Shown: in pieces, positions 26,670 to 35,001 of the stretch
Layout of the letters: each line of letters opens with the position of its first letter
Position numbering within the stretch: the stretch's first letter is position 1
NCBI GenBank assembly: GCA_964602985.1
Contig: CAZRTJ010000012.1
Coordinates: 38,349-102,348, forward strand
Length of the DNA: 64,000 nt
Origin: CAYZJB01 sp964602985
GTDB taxonomy: Bacteria > CLD3 > SB21
Direction of reading: 5' to 3'
Program-made: the position numbers and the translations under genes
Notes under the pieces: model-generated
Databases searched by the model: none
What the model was told of the DNA's origin: nothing
What the model saw: the letters and a program-made list of their open reading frames with translations, nothing else

Positions 26670-29176
26670 AAGATCCGACTCCCGTAATCCGTCCGCTGCA
26701 GTTTGATGTCTCGCAGGGTCGCCGACTTCACCTGAACGATAAAGAAATAGCCCGCGGCGGGACCGGTTGGCGTCCAGTCAAATCGCATTTCCCAACAATG
26801 CAAATCACGTACGAACGTGAACGACTGGCTAACGATGTCTTTCTTCAGCAAATCGATCCGCGCCGTGTAATTCACCTGCCAGTTGGGCGAGATGCGAATG
26901 CCCGCCGACAGATTAGATCCGATGTTCTTCGTGACATTCTCAGGGTCGTTCTTGTTCATGTCGTAATTGAGATCGACCCGCATGTTCCATGGGACGCCCA
27001 ACGGCAACGTCGGATTTTGCGGCAGGAATGACTGATAACCCGTCTGTCCCACATCACGAGACGGCTCGCCGGTGGACGCGGAACCCTCACCGCCTTTCAG
27101 ATTGAATCCCGCCGTCAATGAAAGATTGACTAATCGTGGAATCTTCTGAAGGTCGTTTACGCGGCGGTTGAGAAGTGTGTCATACCGGTAGAAATCATGT
27201 GTCAAATTGGCCGTCAGCGAAAGATTTTGTGCCAGATCATTACTGAGCGTGAGCGAAGTGCTTAGGGTGGACAATTTGAACTCAGTGGCCTCGAAGTTAT
27301 AGCTGATGCTGCTGTTCCAGTTCAGGAGATCGAGTTTGCGCTCGTCGGTATCTTTGACGGTGTCTTTAGCCGCCTGCGCGACTTTGGCCTGGAAGACATT
27401 CGACAGACTGAATCCCATCGCCAGGACCCGTCCTTGAGGAGTTCCCCCAAAGAGCGGATTTCCTGCGAACCGGTCGAAGCGTTGCGATGTGCCAGACGTG
27501 TCCCTCGCCCGGGCATAATAGTTCCACGTGCGTGACGAGAAGTCAGGCTGGTACGTCAAACTCACCGTGGGCGTCATCACGTGTCGAAACGTCTTCAGTC
27601 CCAGCACATCCGGATTCATCACTCCGTACAGTTTGGTGGATACGCCGACGCTGGTCGAGAACGTGTGGCGTGCAAAGAATCCGCGCACGGTGTCTTTTTC
27701 GATTTGATTGGAGGTATTGTATCGATGATTCTCGTTGCGGCGATCCACCCATGTCTCTTCGAAACGAACACTCGGCGAAATGTTGACGTAGCGAAAGACT
27801 TTGTAAGGCGCCGTGACGGAGACGGAGTGATTCATTCCGACCGCGGCCGTCGTCTTGGATGTGTCGTTGGGCTGGGAGCCGCGATGCAGGGCATTGGAAT
27901 TATAGCTGTATCGAATCACTTCAAACCATCGATCGGGTCTGTTGCGATCCTCGTCCGGCTTGGAAAACAACGCCGCGCTGGATTTGCTGATCGTCAGGCT
28001 CGGCAACGTGTAGTCGCGGGCGCCGTTATCCAAATTTTTGGAGTGGGAGGCATTGGCGCTCATGCTGCCCCACTCAAAATTGCGGTTATACAAAATGTTG
28101 GACCGGATCTGTCGATTGAGAATGTCGTTTTGATTGAGGCTCGTAAACTGGTAGAAATTCTTGCTGCTGACAAAATGGAGATCTGCGCTGAGATTTTCCT
28201 TGTCGGAAATCGTGTGCTGATGAGAGGCGTCGAGATTCCACAGTCGCGTCCGTTCTCCCGTGATGTAACTGAGTGACGAATAGGAAAACCGCATGCTGCC
28301 GGTGTAGGTGTAACGCTTGGCGTAGTTGGCGCCGCCGTGGTACAGCCATCCCGCCTTATCGAGGAAGTCCACCTGAAAGAGTGCGTCGAAGTAGTCGTTG
28401 GGCGCCCAGTAGTATCCGAAGTTGCGAAATTGCCGTCCCTCGCGCGGCGTCTCGGAATACACGGGGGGCGTAATTCCGGAAGACCGGCCGGATTTGTTCG
28501 GGAAAACGCCGAATGGAATCGCAAAGATCGGGACGTCTTCAATATACAGAATCACCGGTCGTGCGATGACCTGATCGCGCACCACCAGCTTCATCTCTCT
28601 CGTGCGGAAGAAGAAATGCGGTTCCTCCGGAACGTCGCAGGTTGTAAACACACCCCCTCGAACGTACAGGGTGCTGTCGCCAATCTTCCGAATCGTCTGA
28701 CCGTAATAGATGCCATCGCTCTCTTGTGTCTTTCCCTGCAATACTTTCCCGCGTTTCGTATCGAAGTTGTACTCCATCACATGACCGGTAAAGGTTTGAC
28801 CGCTTTCGGAAAATTCGGGAATACCGCGCCAGTGAATGACCGTCCCGGTAGAATCGGCGCTGTCGGCAACAGCTTCGGCGGTCATGAGTCTTTGGTTCTG
28901 ATCGATGGTGATCCTGGCCGCCGTGACTTTGATTCCCTCGTAGCGCACCCATGCATTATTGATCAGGATGAGCTTGGAATCGTCCAGCACACCTTCGGTT
29001 GTATCGGCGCCGTAGTAAATTGTCGTATCAATGGAAGATGGGTTCCGTCGGAGCGTATCGGATGCGGTGGGGAGGGATGGGAATTTCGATCGCGAGGTGT
29101 CGACCGTATGCAGGGAATCCCCCTGCTGGGCGAAGGCCAGGGAGGTCGCAAGTGCGGTCAAGAGTACCAGGCGCAT
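26663..29176 (-). CDS. lptD: LptD/OstA-like LPS-assembly outer-membrane protein
   Basis: This 837-residue exported protein has a signal peptide MRLVLLTALATSLAFA. Next comes a beta-jellyroll OstA-like region (about 60-230, 'GTVIHWRGIPEFSESGQTFTG', 'YIEDVPIFAIPFGVFPNKSGR'), followed by a long beta-barrel region (about 240-837) rich in alternating aromatic residues. LptD inserts LPS into the outer leaflet with LptE. The stretch 'GRSSGITPPVYSETPREG' at the plug/barrel border fits the family. The start ATG at 29176 overlaps the dtd stop, so the two form one transcript. This is the main sign that the organism has LPS-type outer membranes. LptE and the LptBFG exporter are not visible in this window. 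Confidence 0.88.
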   Translation of the reverse strand: MRLVLLTALATSLAFAQQGDSLHTVDTSRSKFPSLPTASDTLRRNPSSIDTTIYYGADTTEGVLDDSKLILINNAWVRYEGIKVTAARITIDQNQRLMTAEAVADSADSTGTVIHWRGIPEFSESGQTFTGHVMEYNFDTKRGKVLQGKTQESDGIYYGQTIRKIGDSTLYVRGGVFTTCDVPEEPHFFFRTREMKLVVRDQVIARPVILYIEDVPIFAIPFGVFPNKSGRSSGITPPVYSETPREGRQFRNFGYYWAPNDYFDALFQVDFLDKAGWLYHGGANYAKRYTYTGSMRFSYSSLSYITGERTRLWNLDASHQHTISDKENLSADLHFVSSKNFYQFTSLNQNDILNRQIRSNILYNRNFEWGSMSANASHSKNLDNGARDYTLPSLTISKSSAALFSKPDEDRNRPDRWFEVIRYSYNSNALHRGSQPNDTSKTTAAVGMNHSVSVTAPYKVFRYVNISPSVRFEETWVDRRNENHRYNTSNQIEKDTVRGFFARHTFSTSVGVSTKLYGVMNPDVLGLKTFRHVMTPTVSLTYQPDFSSRTWNYYARARDTSGTSQRFDRFAGNPLFGGTPQGRVLAMGFSLSNVFQAKVAQAAKDTVKDTDERKLDLLNWNSSISYNFEATEFKLSTLSTSLTLSNDLAQNLSLTANLTHDFYRYDTLLNRRVNDLQKIPRLVNLSLTAGFNLKGGEGSASTGEPSRDVGQTGYQSFLPQNPTLPLGVPWNMRVDLNYDMNKNDPENVTKNIGSNLSAGIRISPNWQVNYTARIDLLKKDIVSQSFTFVRDLHCWEMRFDWTPTGPAAGYFFIVQVKSATLRDIKLQRTDYGSRIFQ

Positions 29177-29613
29177 CAGGATTCCAAGACGATGGTGACC
29201 GGTCCGCTGTTGTGGATTTCCACGTCCATCCTGGCGCCGAACCTTCCGGTCTCGACACGCACCCCTTTGTCTCGGAGTTGCTGTATGAACAGATCATACA
29301 GAGGCTCCGCGGCCTCCGGGCGCGCGGCTTGCACAAAACTCGGACGGCGACCCTTCCGGGCATCGCCGCACAGTGTGAACTGCGAAATCGCCAGGACCTC
29401 CCCGGCGACGTCCAGCAAGGAACGGTTCATTCTGTCTTGTTCGTCATTGAAAATGCGAAGATGAATGCATTTGTCGACCGAAGAGGGGATATCTGCTTCG
29501 GTATCGGATGCGTGGATTCCGATCAGTAGTACAAGGCCCTTCCCTATCTCTCCGACGATTTCAGAGTTGACACGGACGGCGGCACGTTTCACGCGCTGAA
29601 CCACGATTCTCAT
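29176..29613 (-). CDS. dtd: D-aminoacyl-tRNA deacylase
   Basis: This 145-residue protein is full length for DTD, which hydrolyses D-amino acids from mis-charged tRNAs. The start MRIVVQRVKRAAV at 29613 is the conserved beginning; the open frame extends 28 codons upstream through a transcription terminator and is not used. The active-site motifs are present: 'SQFTLCGDARKGRRPSF' (SQFTL, near residue 78) and the chiral-proofreading cis Gly-Pro in 'HNSGPVTIVLES' (near 137-138). The stop overlaps the ATG of lptD. No clear ribosome binding site precedes the start. Confidence 0.95.
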   Translation of the reverse strand: MRIVVQRVKRAAVRVNSEIVGEIGKGLVLLIGIHASDTEADIPSSVDKCIHLRIFNDEQDRMNRSLLDVAGEVLAISQFTLCGDARKGRRPSFVQAARPEAAEPLYDLFIQQLRDKGVRVETGRFGARMDVEIHNSGPVTIVLES

Positions 29614-29663
29614 CGGTCGGCAAGATACAACAAAAGATATAGAGAATGAAGAGTTGGAAATGA

Positions 29664-29692
29664 AAAAGGGCCGCCGGGCGGGCAGCCCTTTT
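29664..29692 (-). terminator. Rho-independent terminator of the multihaem cytochrome gene
   Basis: AAAAGGGC (29664-29671) pairs with GCCCTTTT (29685-29692) around a 13-base GC-rich loop. Read on the minus strand, the stem ends in a run of T. It lies 11 bases after the cytochrome stop and separates that gene from dtd-lptD. Confidence 0.82.
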
Positions 29693-29702
29693 CTCAAAAC
29701 CT

Positions 29703-30872
29703 CTATGGATGCATATCGTACTGTCGGAGATCGGACAGTGTCTTGATCGAGTTACTGCCGCCCACTCCCGCGGTGTCCTTGTGGCACGCGTAGCAAGCGA
29801 AATCAAGCGTGATCGACGATTGTCCGTTCCTCAAAATCACGCCATTGCCCGCCGAGTTAAACATCGAATCGGTCTTCGTCGCCGCTACATCCAGAATGCG
29901 AAAGCTGTGCGAGGAGATGTCGCCCTTGTAGATATTCGTGCTGACTGCGGACTTGCCTGTCTTGGCCATATGGCAAGTGGTGCAGGCGGCCGAAGCATGA
30001 AATCCGTTGGAGGTCTTGCCGGCGTGGCATCCGGCATCCGTGCAGTTGGCATTCTTCCATGAATTGCTGTTGTCGCGGAAATACACGACTCCCTTGTGCG
30101 GATCGTGACACGCCACGCAGGTCATAGAGGCGTGGGGGCTGGTCTTCAGTTCATTGTACTGTTCGTGATGCTGGACAAATCCACCGCTGGCCGGGATTAC
30201 GGGATTCGAAGACGTCCACCAATTTCTCTCGTGACACTGCCCGCATGCATCGGCAGAAGTACTGATCGTCATCTCATAACCATCGGGGTCGAACGCGTGT
30301 TGGGATCCCTGTCCGTGACACTCTTCGCATTGAACTCCTCCAGACTGGAAGGTTCCAGCCATGTTGGGTTTCCACGCACTGTCCGGTTCGGCTCCCGTGG
30401 TGTGGCACTTGAAGCAATCATAATTGTATTTGGTTTCGGATGTTTTGTTGTAGTCGACGTAGGCAGATGTCGCGAGATTATATTGATTCAATCCTTGTCC
30501 GCCGCCTGCGCCGCCTGTGCCATAGACATATCCGTCAGCCTTCACGAATCGCGCCTTCCAACCGTACCCACCAATGATCCAATCGAGAGTCGCCGTATCG
30601 GCCCAGGTTAGCCCAGTCGGCGGATTCGGCACCCCCGGGCTCGTCCCCATGGGGAAGACCGGTGCCGTACCGGTCAATTTTCGGAGCTTGTATGGATGTC
30701 CAGATTCGATAAAGTGGCCGTATTGGTCGGCATGGCAATCGGCCTGGCCACAGGTTTCGGATCCGACGAATGCCAAGTCCGGAGGATCCTTCTTCTTAGA
30801 GCTTTCGCATCCGATGAGGGCAAATATCGCGGCCGTGAAGAGCGCCGTAGCGATACGTTTTACGGATTTCAT
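29703..30872 (-). CDS. Multihaem c-type cytochrome lipoprotein (eight haem sites)
   Basis: This 389-residue lipoprotein has signal MKSVKRIATALFTAAIFALIGC with lipid cysteine at 22. Six CxxCH sites lie at about 153, 182, 210, 252, 297 and 360, and two CxxxxCH sites (CGQADCH at 41 and CTDAGCH at 277) lie in otherwise normal haem-binding context. Eight haems place it near the cytochrome c554/octahaem group. Such proteins pass electrons across the periplasm or reduce N/S compounds or metals. No catalytic Lys-haem site (CxxCK) is seen, so electron transfer is favoured over nitrite or hydroxylamine chemistry. A strong ribosome binding site AAGGAGGAG precedes the ATG at 30872. The gene is monocistronic, with a terminator just downstream. 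Confidence 0.9.
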   Translation of the reverse strand: MKSVKRIATALFTAAIFALIGCESSKKKDPPDLAFVGSETCGQADCHADQYGHFIESGHPYKLRKLTGTAPVFPMGTSPGVPNPPTGLTWADTATLDWIIGGYGWKARFVKADGYVYGTGGAGGGQGLNQYNLATSAYVDYNKTSETKYNYDCFKCHTTGAEPDSAWKPNMAGTFQSGGVQCEECHGQGSQHAFDPDGYEMTISTSADACGQCHERNWWTSSNPVIPASGGFVQHHEQYNELKTSPHASMTCVACHDPHKGVVYFRDNSNSWKNANCTDAGCHAGKTSNGFHASAACTTCHMAKTGKSAVSTNIYKGDISSHSFRILDVAATKTDSMFNSAGNGVILRNGQSSITLDFACYACHKDTAGVGGSNSIKTLSDLRQYDMHP

Positions 30873-31045
30873 AACACTCCTCCTTTTTCGCCAGGATGTG
30901 TTCTTGATTTACAGGAATGCTACAAAACCAGAACTCCTCTGTCACTGATATCCCTCAAGCCATGAGATGACAACGGTAGTGTAGGAGAGGGAATTCTGTG
31001 CAAGAAAAAAAGGAGAAACGTGTCTGTAATGGGCGGACAGCGCCC

Positions 31046-32464
31046 TTAGCCGGCCTGATACACTTTCATGGGCTGTGATTTTCCCTTCAGCTCCATTTCC
31101 CCCACAGATTTGAGAGTGAAGCCGTGTCCGCGATCGGCCAAGCGGCGAAACATCGATTCGGAAATGAGAATGGTGCCGGGCGCCGCCTTGGCGCATAAGC
31201 GAGCCGCGACGTTCACGGCGTCGCCGATCACGGTATGATCGCTTCGGTCCTGACTGCCGATGTTTCCCTCCACAACCTGCCCGCAGTTCAATCCAATACC
31301 GATCTCCAGATCGTATCCCTCTTTCTTCCTTAGGTCGGCGACAGCTTCCAGTACGGCCACTGCACAACGGACAGCCTGGGACTCCATGTCGTTCCCCGAA
31401 AAGACCGCCATGACTTCGTCGCCGACAAATTTGTCGATGTCGCCTCCGAATTCCTGGATGACTTTGGCTTGCGCGGAAAGATAGCGATTGACCACCGCAA
31501 CGGCAGTTTCGGGATTCGATCTCTCGACAAAATGGGTAAACCCCCGAATATCCGAAAAGAACATGGCCCGAAACACACGACGATGCAAAGCGGTATCGAG
31601 CGATTCCTGTTCGCGTACATTCGCCAGGGTCGACTGCGACACGTACTTGTGCAAACGGAACTTCTCACGGATTTCCGAGACCATGTAGTTGAACGCCTGA
31701 CCCAGTGTGCCGATTTCGTCCTTGGTGCGAACGTCAACGCGCTGATTGAAGTCACCCCGGCTCACCTCGATCGCGGCCAATGAAATCTCGACGATCGGAC
31801 GCGAGATGAGTCGCGCCAGGACGCCCGATATGATGATCGCAACGCCGATACCGATCAGAGAATAGTACAGGATCGCCTGACGCTCGTCCATCAGAGCCAT
31901 GAGATAGCGGCTGTTGCGAAAATCCACCTCGATCATGCCGACGACCTGTCCGATGGAATCGATGATCGGTGAGTAGGCACTGACCCACATACCGTTCTCA
32001 TCCTCATACACGCCGGTGTAGCTCGGGTGGCCTTTGTCGAAAACCGGAAGCATTTCCGAACGCATTCCGTAGCGTTCTCCGACGACGTCGTCATTGATCA
32101 TCACCGCGAATTCCAGCGTGTCTTCAGAGATCCTCCGAAAGGCGTAGACGTTGTCTTCTTCAAATCCAAGATACTTGTTGACGAGGAAGCGTTTCAGGAT
32201 CGTCTGGATCTCTCGATACTCATCTGTCGCGATGGACTCCCGCCCGCGGAGCGTGGCAAAGCGATCTCCGTCAATGGAAAGCGACGTTGTGTTGGCGGCC
32301 AGTTGCAAATGCTCCTGCAGCGTTTGCAGAATTTGCTTTTCGTGTCGACCGTAATTCAAGAAACCGGTCACGGCAATGGCGAAAAAGAGCAGCGCCGACT
32401 GCAAAACGGAAATCTTCACAACCAGTTTGATACGCGGTCGGGTTCTCAGGGGTGTGTCGGTCAT
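31046..32464 (-). CDS. Class III adenylate cyclase with periplasmic sensor and HAMP
   Basis: This 472-residue membrane receptor cyclase has membrane helix 1 (about 14-36), a Cache-like periplasmic domain (about 37-198), helix 2 (about 199-218) and a HAMP domain (about 217-270). The cyclase domain (about 296-470) has metal aspartates D305 (FFSDIRGFT) and D349 (FVGDE), purine-specifying K345 and T411 (DHTVIGD), and transition-state N418 and R422. Lys/Thr is the class IIIb pattern, often stimulated by bicarbonate. It makes cAMP in response to a periplasmic signal. The start lies 15 bases after the egtD stop, so it is probably the last gene of the egtB-egtD operon, an uncommon pairing. Confidence 0.9.
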   Translation of the reverse strand: MTDTPLRTRPRIKLVVKISVLQSALLFFAIAVTGFLNYGRHEKQILQTLQEHLQLAANTTSLSIDGDRFATLRGRESIATDEYREIQTILKRFLVNKYLGFEEDNVYAFRRISEDTLEFAVMINDDVVGERYGMRSEMLPVFDKGHPSYTGVYEDENGMWVSAYSPIIDSIGQVVGMIEVDFRNSRYLMALMDERQAILYYSLIGIGVAIIISGVLARLISRPIVEISLAAIEVSRGDFNQRVDVRTKDEIGTLGQAFNYMVSEIREKFRLHKYVSQSTLANVREQESLDTALHRRVFRAMFFSDIRGFTHFVERSNPETAVAVVNRYLSAQAKVIQEFGGDIDKFVGDEVMAVFSGNDMESQAVRCAVAVLEAVADLRKKEGYDLEIGIGLNCGQVVEGNIGSQDRSDHTVIGDAVNVAARLCAKAAPGTILISESMFRRLADRGHGFTLKSVGEMELKGKSQPMKVYQAG

Positions 32465-32479
32465 CGAGATGTTTCCTGA

Positions 32480-33439
32480 TTAGGTCCTGGAAAGAGTCTG
32501 CATGTAATGAAGCGCGAATCGCCGTTCCGAGTCTGTCCAGACGCAACGGGGCTCGTAGTGATCGCCCAGGAGCTGATGAAACTCGTCGATCGAATATTTG
32601 TAGGAATACTCCGTCAAGATAGACTCTCCGTCAGTAAAATCAAACCGTTCTCCATGAATCCATACACATTGATCCGCGTCGCTCACCAGATGCATTTCGA
32701 TGCAACCGCGGCGCTCGTTGTACCAGGCATGATGATGCCATTGCCTCAAGTCGAATCCCACATTCCATCGGCGATTGATATGCCCCAGCATGTTCAGGTT
32801 GAATTGCGCCGTAATTCCCTGCGCATCGTTGTACGCCGCGTTCAGTATGGCCGGATCCTTCTTGAGGTCGACGCCGATAAGCAATCCACCCGCGGGACCG
32901 AGCAGCGTTGCGATTCGCCCCAGGAAAGCGGCGGCTTCGAGGGGGAGAAAGTTGCCGATCGTCGATCCGGGAAAGTAGACGACCTTGCGAGCATGAGCCG
33001 GCAGGTGAGGCCATACGAATTCGCGTGTGTAGTCGGCCGGGATTGGCTGGATCGGTATCCTCGGGTATGCCCGGCGCAGAGTCTCTGCCGAAGCCAGCAG
33101 ATGCGTCTCTGAAATATCGATCGGGACGTACACGGCGGGACGTTGGATGTGATCCAGCAGAAGTCGAGTCTTCATACTGCTTCCACTGCCGAGTTCGATC
33201 AGCGCAGCGTCGGGACCGATCGTCCGGACGATGTCGCGAACGTATGTTCTCGTAATGTCCATTTCCGTGCGGGTCACATAGTATTCGTCCGTGTCACAAA
33301 TCGCATCGAACAAGCGAGAACCTCGTTCGTCATAAAACAGTTTGGCCGGAAGCGTCTTCTGTTTTTTTCGCAATCCCGCCATGACCTCGTCCAGCGTCTC
33401 GTCAACAGTCTGTGTGTGAATAGACGGTTTATGCATCAT
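32480..33439 (-). CDS. egtD: L-histidine N-alpha-methyltransferase EgtD
   Basis: EgtD trimethylates histidine to hercynine, the first step of ergothioneine synthesis. The start MMHKPSIHTQTVDETLDEVM (33439) gives 319 residues, the normal family length; the open frame runs 94 codons further upstream in antisense to egtB and is not used. Motifs are 'LFYDERGSRLFDAICDTDEY' (34-53), the SAM site IELGSGSSMKTRLLL (81-95) and FPGSTIGNF, followed by the C-terminal 'LTEYSYKYSIDEF'. The start overlaps the egtB stop by 11 bases, showing translational coupling. Confidence 0.95.
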   Translation of the reverse strand: MMHKPSIHTQTVDETLDEVMAGLRKKQKTLPAKLFYDERGSRLFDAICDTDEYYVTRTEMDITRTYVRDIVRTIGPDAALIELGSGSSMKTRLLLDHIQRPAVYVPIDISETHLLASAETLRRAYPRIPIQPIPADYTREFVWPHLPAHARKVVYFPGSTIGNFLPLEAAAFLGRIATLLGPAGGLLIGVDLKKDPAILNAAYNDAQGITAQFNLNMLGHINRRWNVGFDLRQWHHHAWYNERRGCIEMHLVSDADQCVWIHGERFDFTDGESILTEYSYKYSIDEFHQLLGDHYEPRCVWTDSERRFALHYMQTLSRT

Positions 33440-34700
33440 GCGCCAGACGAAGTCCGGTGAATTGCCACCGCGCGTTCGGAGGAAAAAAATTGCGGTACGT
33501 CTTGCGCATGTGCGACTGCGGAGTGGCGCAGGAACCGCCGCGCAGGACAAATTGATTGCACATGAACTTTCCGTTGTATTCGCCGATGGCGCCTTCGGCG
33601 GGGCGGTATCCCGGATAGGCGGTGTACGGACTCTGCGTCCATTCCCAAACGTCGCCAAATAATTGTTGCATGTCTTCGCCCACATCGGCGGTGGAAGGAT
33701 GGAATCGTCGCGAGTCTGCAAAATTTCCCCGAATCTCGTGCGTCAGAGACGCAACCTCCCATTCCGCCTCGGTCGGCAATCGGCAACCGGCCCATCGCGA
33801 AAATGCATCCGCTTCGAAGTAACTGATGTGCGTGACCGGCTCGCTGGGTCGAATCGGAAGCAGGCCGGCAAGTGTGAATGTGTGCCATCCTCCATCGATC
33901 TGCTTCCAGTATAAGGGCGCGGTCCAATGTTCCTGCGCCACAGTTGCCCAGCCATCCGAAAGCCACAGCGTGGATTTCTGGTATCCACCATCGGCCATGA
34001 ACTGCATCCACTCGGCGTTCGTCACCAGACGCGATGCGACCTTGTAATCGCGAAGCAAAATGTCATGTGCGGGCATCTCATTGTCAAAACAGAACCCATT
34101 CCCTCGATAACCCAACGTCCGGATGCCTCCGGGGAATGTCTTCCACGAAAGGGGCGGCGCGCTCCCGGCCTCGTCCCCACCTCGAGCAAGATACACCGGA
34201 TGAAGCGGATTGATGGACAGGACGTGCTTGATGTCCGTCAGGATCAACTCCTGGTGCTGCTGCTCATGGTTCAGGCCAAGCTCCAGCGTTGCCTTCCAGT
34301 TGCCGTAGTCGCGGTCGGAGACAGTGTTCAGCCAGGCGGCCATGTGGTCGTCCACGTGGCGTCGATACGCGTACACTTCCTGCACAGTTGGGCGCGAAAG
34401 CAATCCGCGATGCGGGCGATACCAGCGCTCCCCCACCTGGTGGTAATAGGAATTAAAAAGGAAACCGAATTGCTCATGGGGAGATTTGTAAAACGGATCC
34501 ACAACGGAGAGGATGAACGTTTCAAAGAACCAGCTGGTGTGAGCCAGATGCCACTTCGTCGGTGACACATCGGGCATGGACTGGATCACATAGTCTTCGG
34601 TGGACAAAGGCCGCGCCAGTTCTTCGGAAAATGTTCGGATCGAACGGTATCGTTCGACCGGCGAGTCTTCGATCCGCCGGGTGTCGAGTGGAGCAATCAT
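33429..34700 (-). CDS. egtB: Ergothioneine sulfoxide synthase EgtB
   Basis: EgtB is a non-haem iron enzyme that joins hercynine to a cysteine thiol with O2, forming the C-S bond and sulfoxide. At 423 residues it has an N-terminal DinB-like four-helix domain with the three iron histidines H51 (KWHLAHT), H145 and H149 (NHEQQHQE), and a C-terminal formylglycine-generating-enzyme-like domain (about 195-423, 'RLPTEAEWEVAS', 'GDVWEWTQSPY', 'LRGGSCATPQSHMRKTYRNFF'). No egtA or egtC is adjacent, so either cysteine is used directly or those genes lie elsewhere. It is the first gene of the operon egtB-egtD-cyclase and diverges from a zinc-ribbon/PLP gene pair across 130 AT-rich bases. Confidence 0.95.
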   Translation of the reverse strand: MIAPLDTRRIEDSPVERYRSIRTFSEELARPLSTEDYVIQSMPDVSPTKWHLAHTSWFFETFILSVVDPFYKSPHEQFGFLFNSYYHQVGERWYRPHRGLLSRPTVQEVYAYRRHVDDHMAAWLNTVSDRDYGNWKATLELGLNHEQQHQELILTDIKHVLSINPLHPVYLARGGDEAGSAPPLSWKTFPGGIRTLGYRGNGFCFDNEMPAHDILLRDYKVASRLVTNAEWMQFMADGGYQKSTLWLSDGWATVAQEHWTAPLYWKQIDGGWHTFTLAGLLPIRPSEPVTHISYFEADAFSRWAGCRLPTEAEWEVASLTHEIRGNFADSRRFHPSTADVGEDMQQLFGDVWEWTQSPYTAYPGYRPAEGAIGEYNGKFMCNQFVLRGGSCATPQSHMRKTYRNFFPPNARWQFTGLRLAHDA

Positions 34701-34830
34701 ATCATGATTTTATATATACCCTAGAACCGCGACGCACCGCTTTTATTCCAACCACGATCAACTCGATTTCCCGTATTGCCTATCACGCGCCGGGGGGATA
34801 CCTTGTATCCCACTATCAAGGAGAAAGACC

Positions 34831-35001
34831 ATGTTCTGTCCAACGTGCGGATCGAACCTTTCGGAGAATGCCGCAGTATGTACCAGCTGTGGAAAGCAGC
34901 TTCGGAGCGGTCCGGCCAATAAGGCGCTGATCGTAGCGTTGGTGGGGTTCTTGATTGCGATGGGGGCGGGGCTCGCGGTGTTTTTCCTTGGCGCTCAGTA
35001 G
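34831..35001 (+). CDS. Small zinc-ribbon membrane protein (56 residues)
   Basis: Starts MFCPTCGSNLSEN and continues to CTSCGKQL, forming a zinc ribbon with Cys 3, 6, 17 and 20. After a short basic linker a single hydrophobic helix (about 32-53) ends the protein. AAGGAG (34819-34824) lies well placed before the ATG. Its TAG stop ends at 35001, and the ATG of the PLP enzyme begins at 35002, so the two are surely translated from one message. The family of short zinc-ribbon single-helix proteins is widespread but without assigned function; it may tether or recruit a partner at the membrane. Confidence 0.8.
   Translation: MFCPTCGSNLSENAAVCTSCGKQLRSGPANKALIVALVGFLIAMGAGLAVFFLGAQ

Noticed and set aside
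28337..29464. 375-codon plus-strand frame opposite lptD/dtd
   Set aside because: Spans the start of one real gene and most of another on the other strand, with no recognisable domain.
31031..31045. GGGCG-GACAG-CGCCC hairpin after the cyclase stop as a terminator
   Set aside because: The stem is only five pairs and no T-run follows on the minus strand, so intrinsic termination is not supported.
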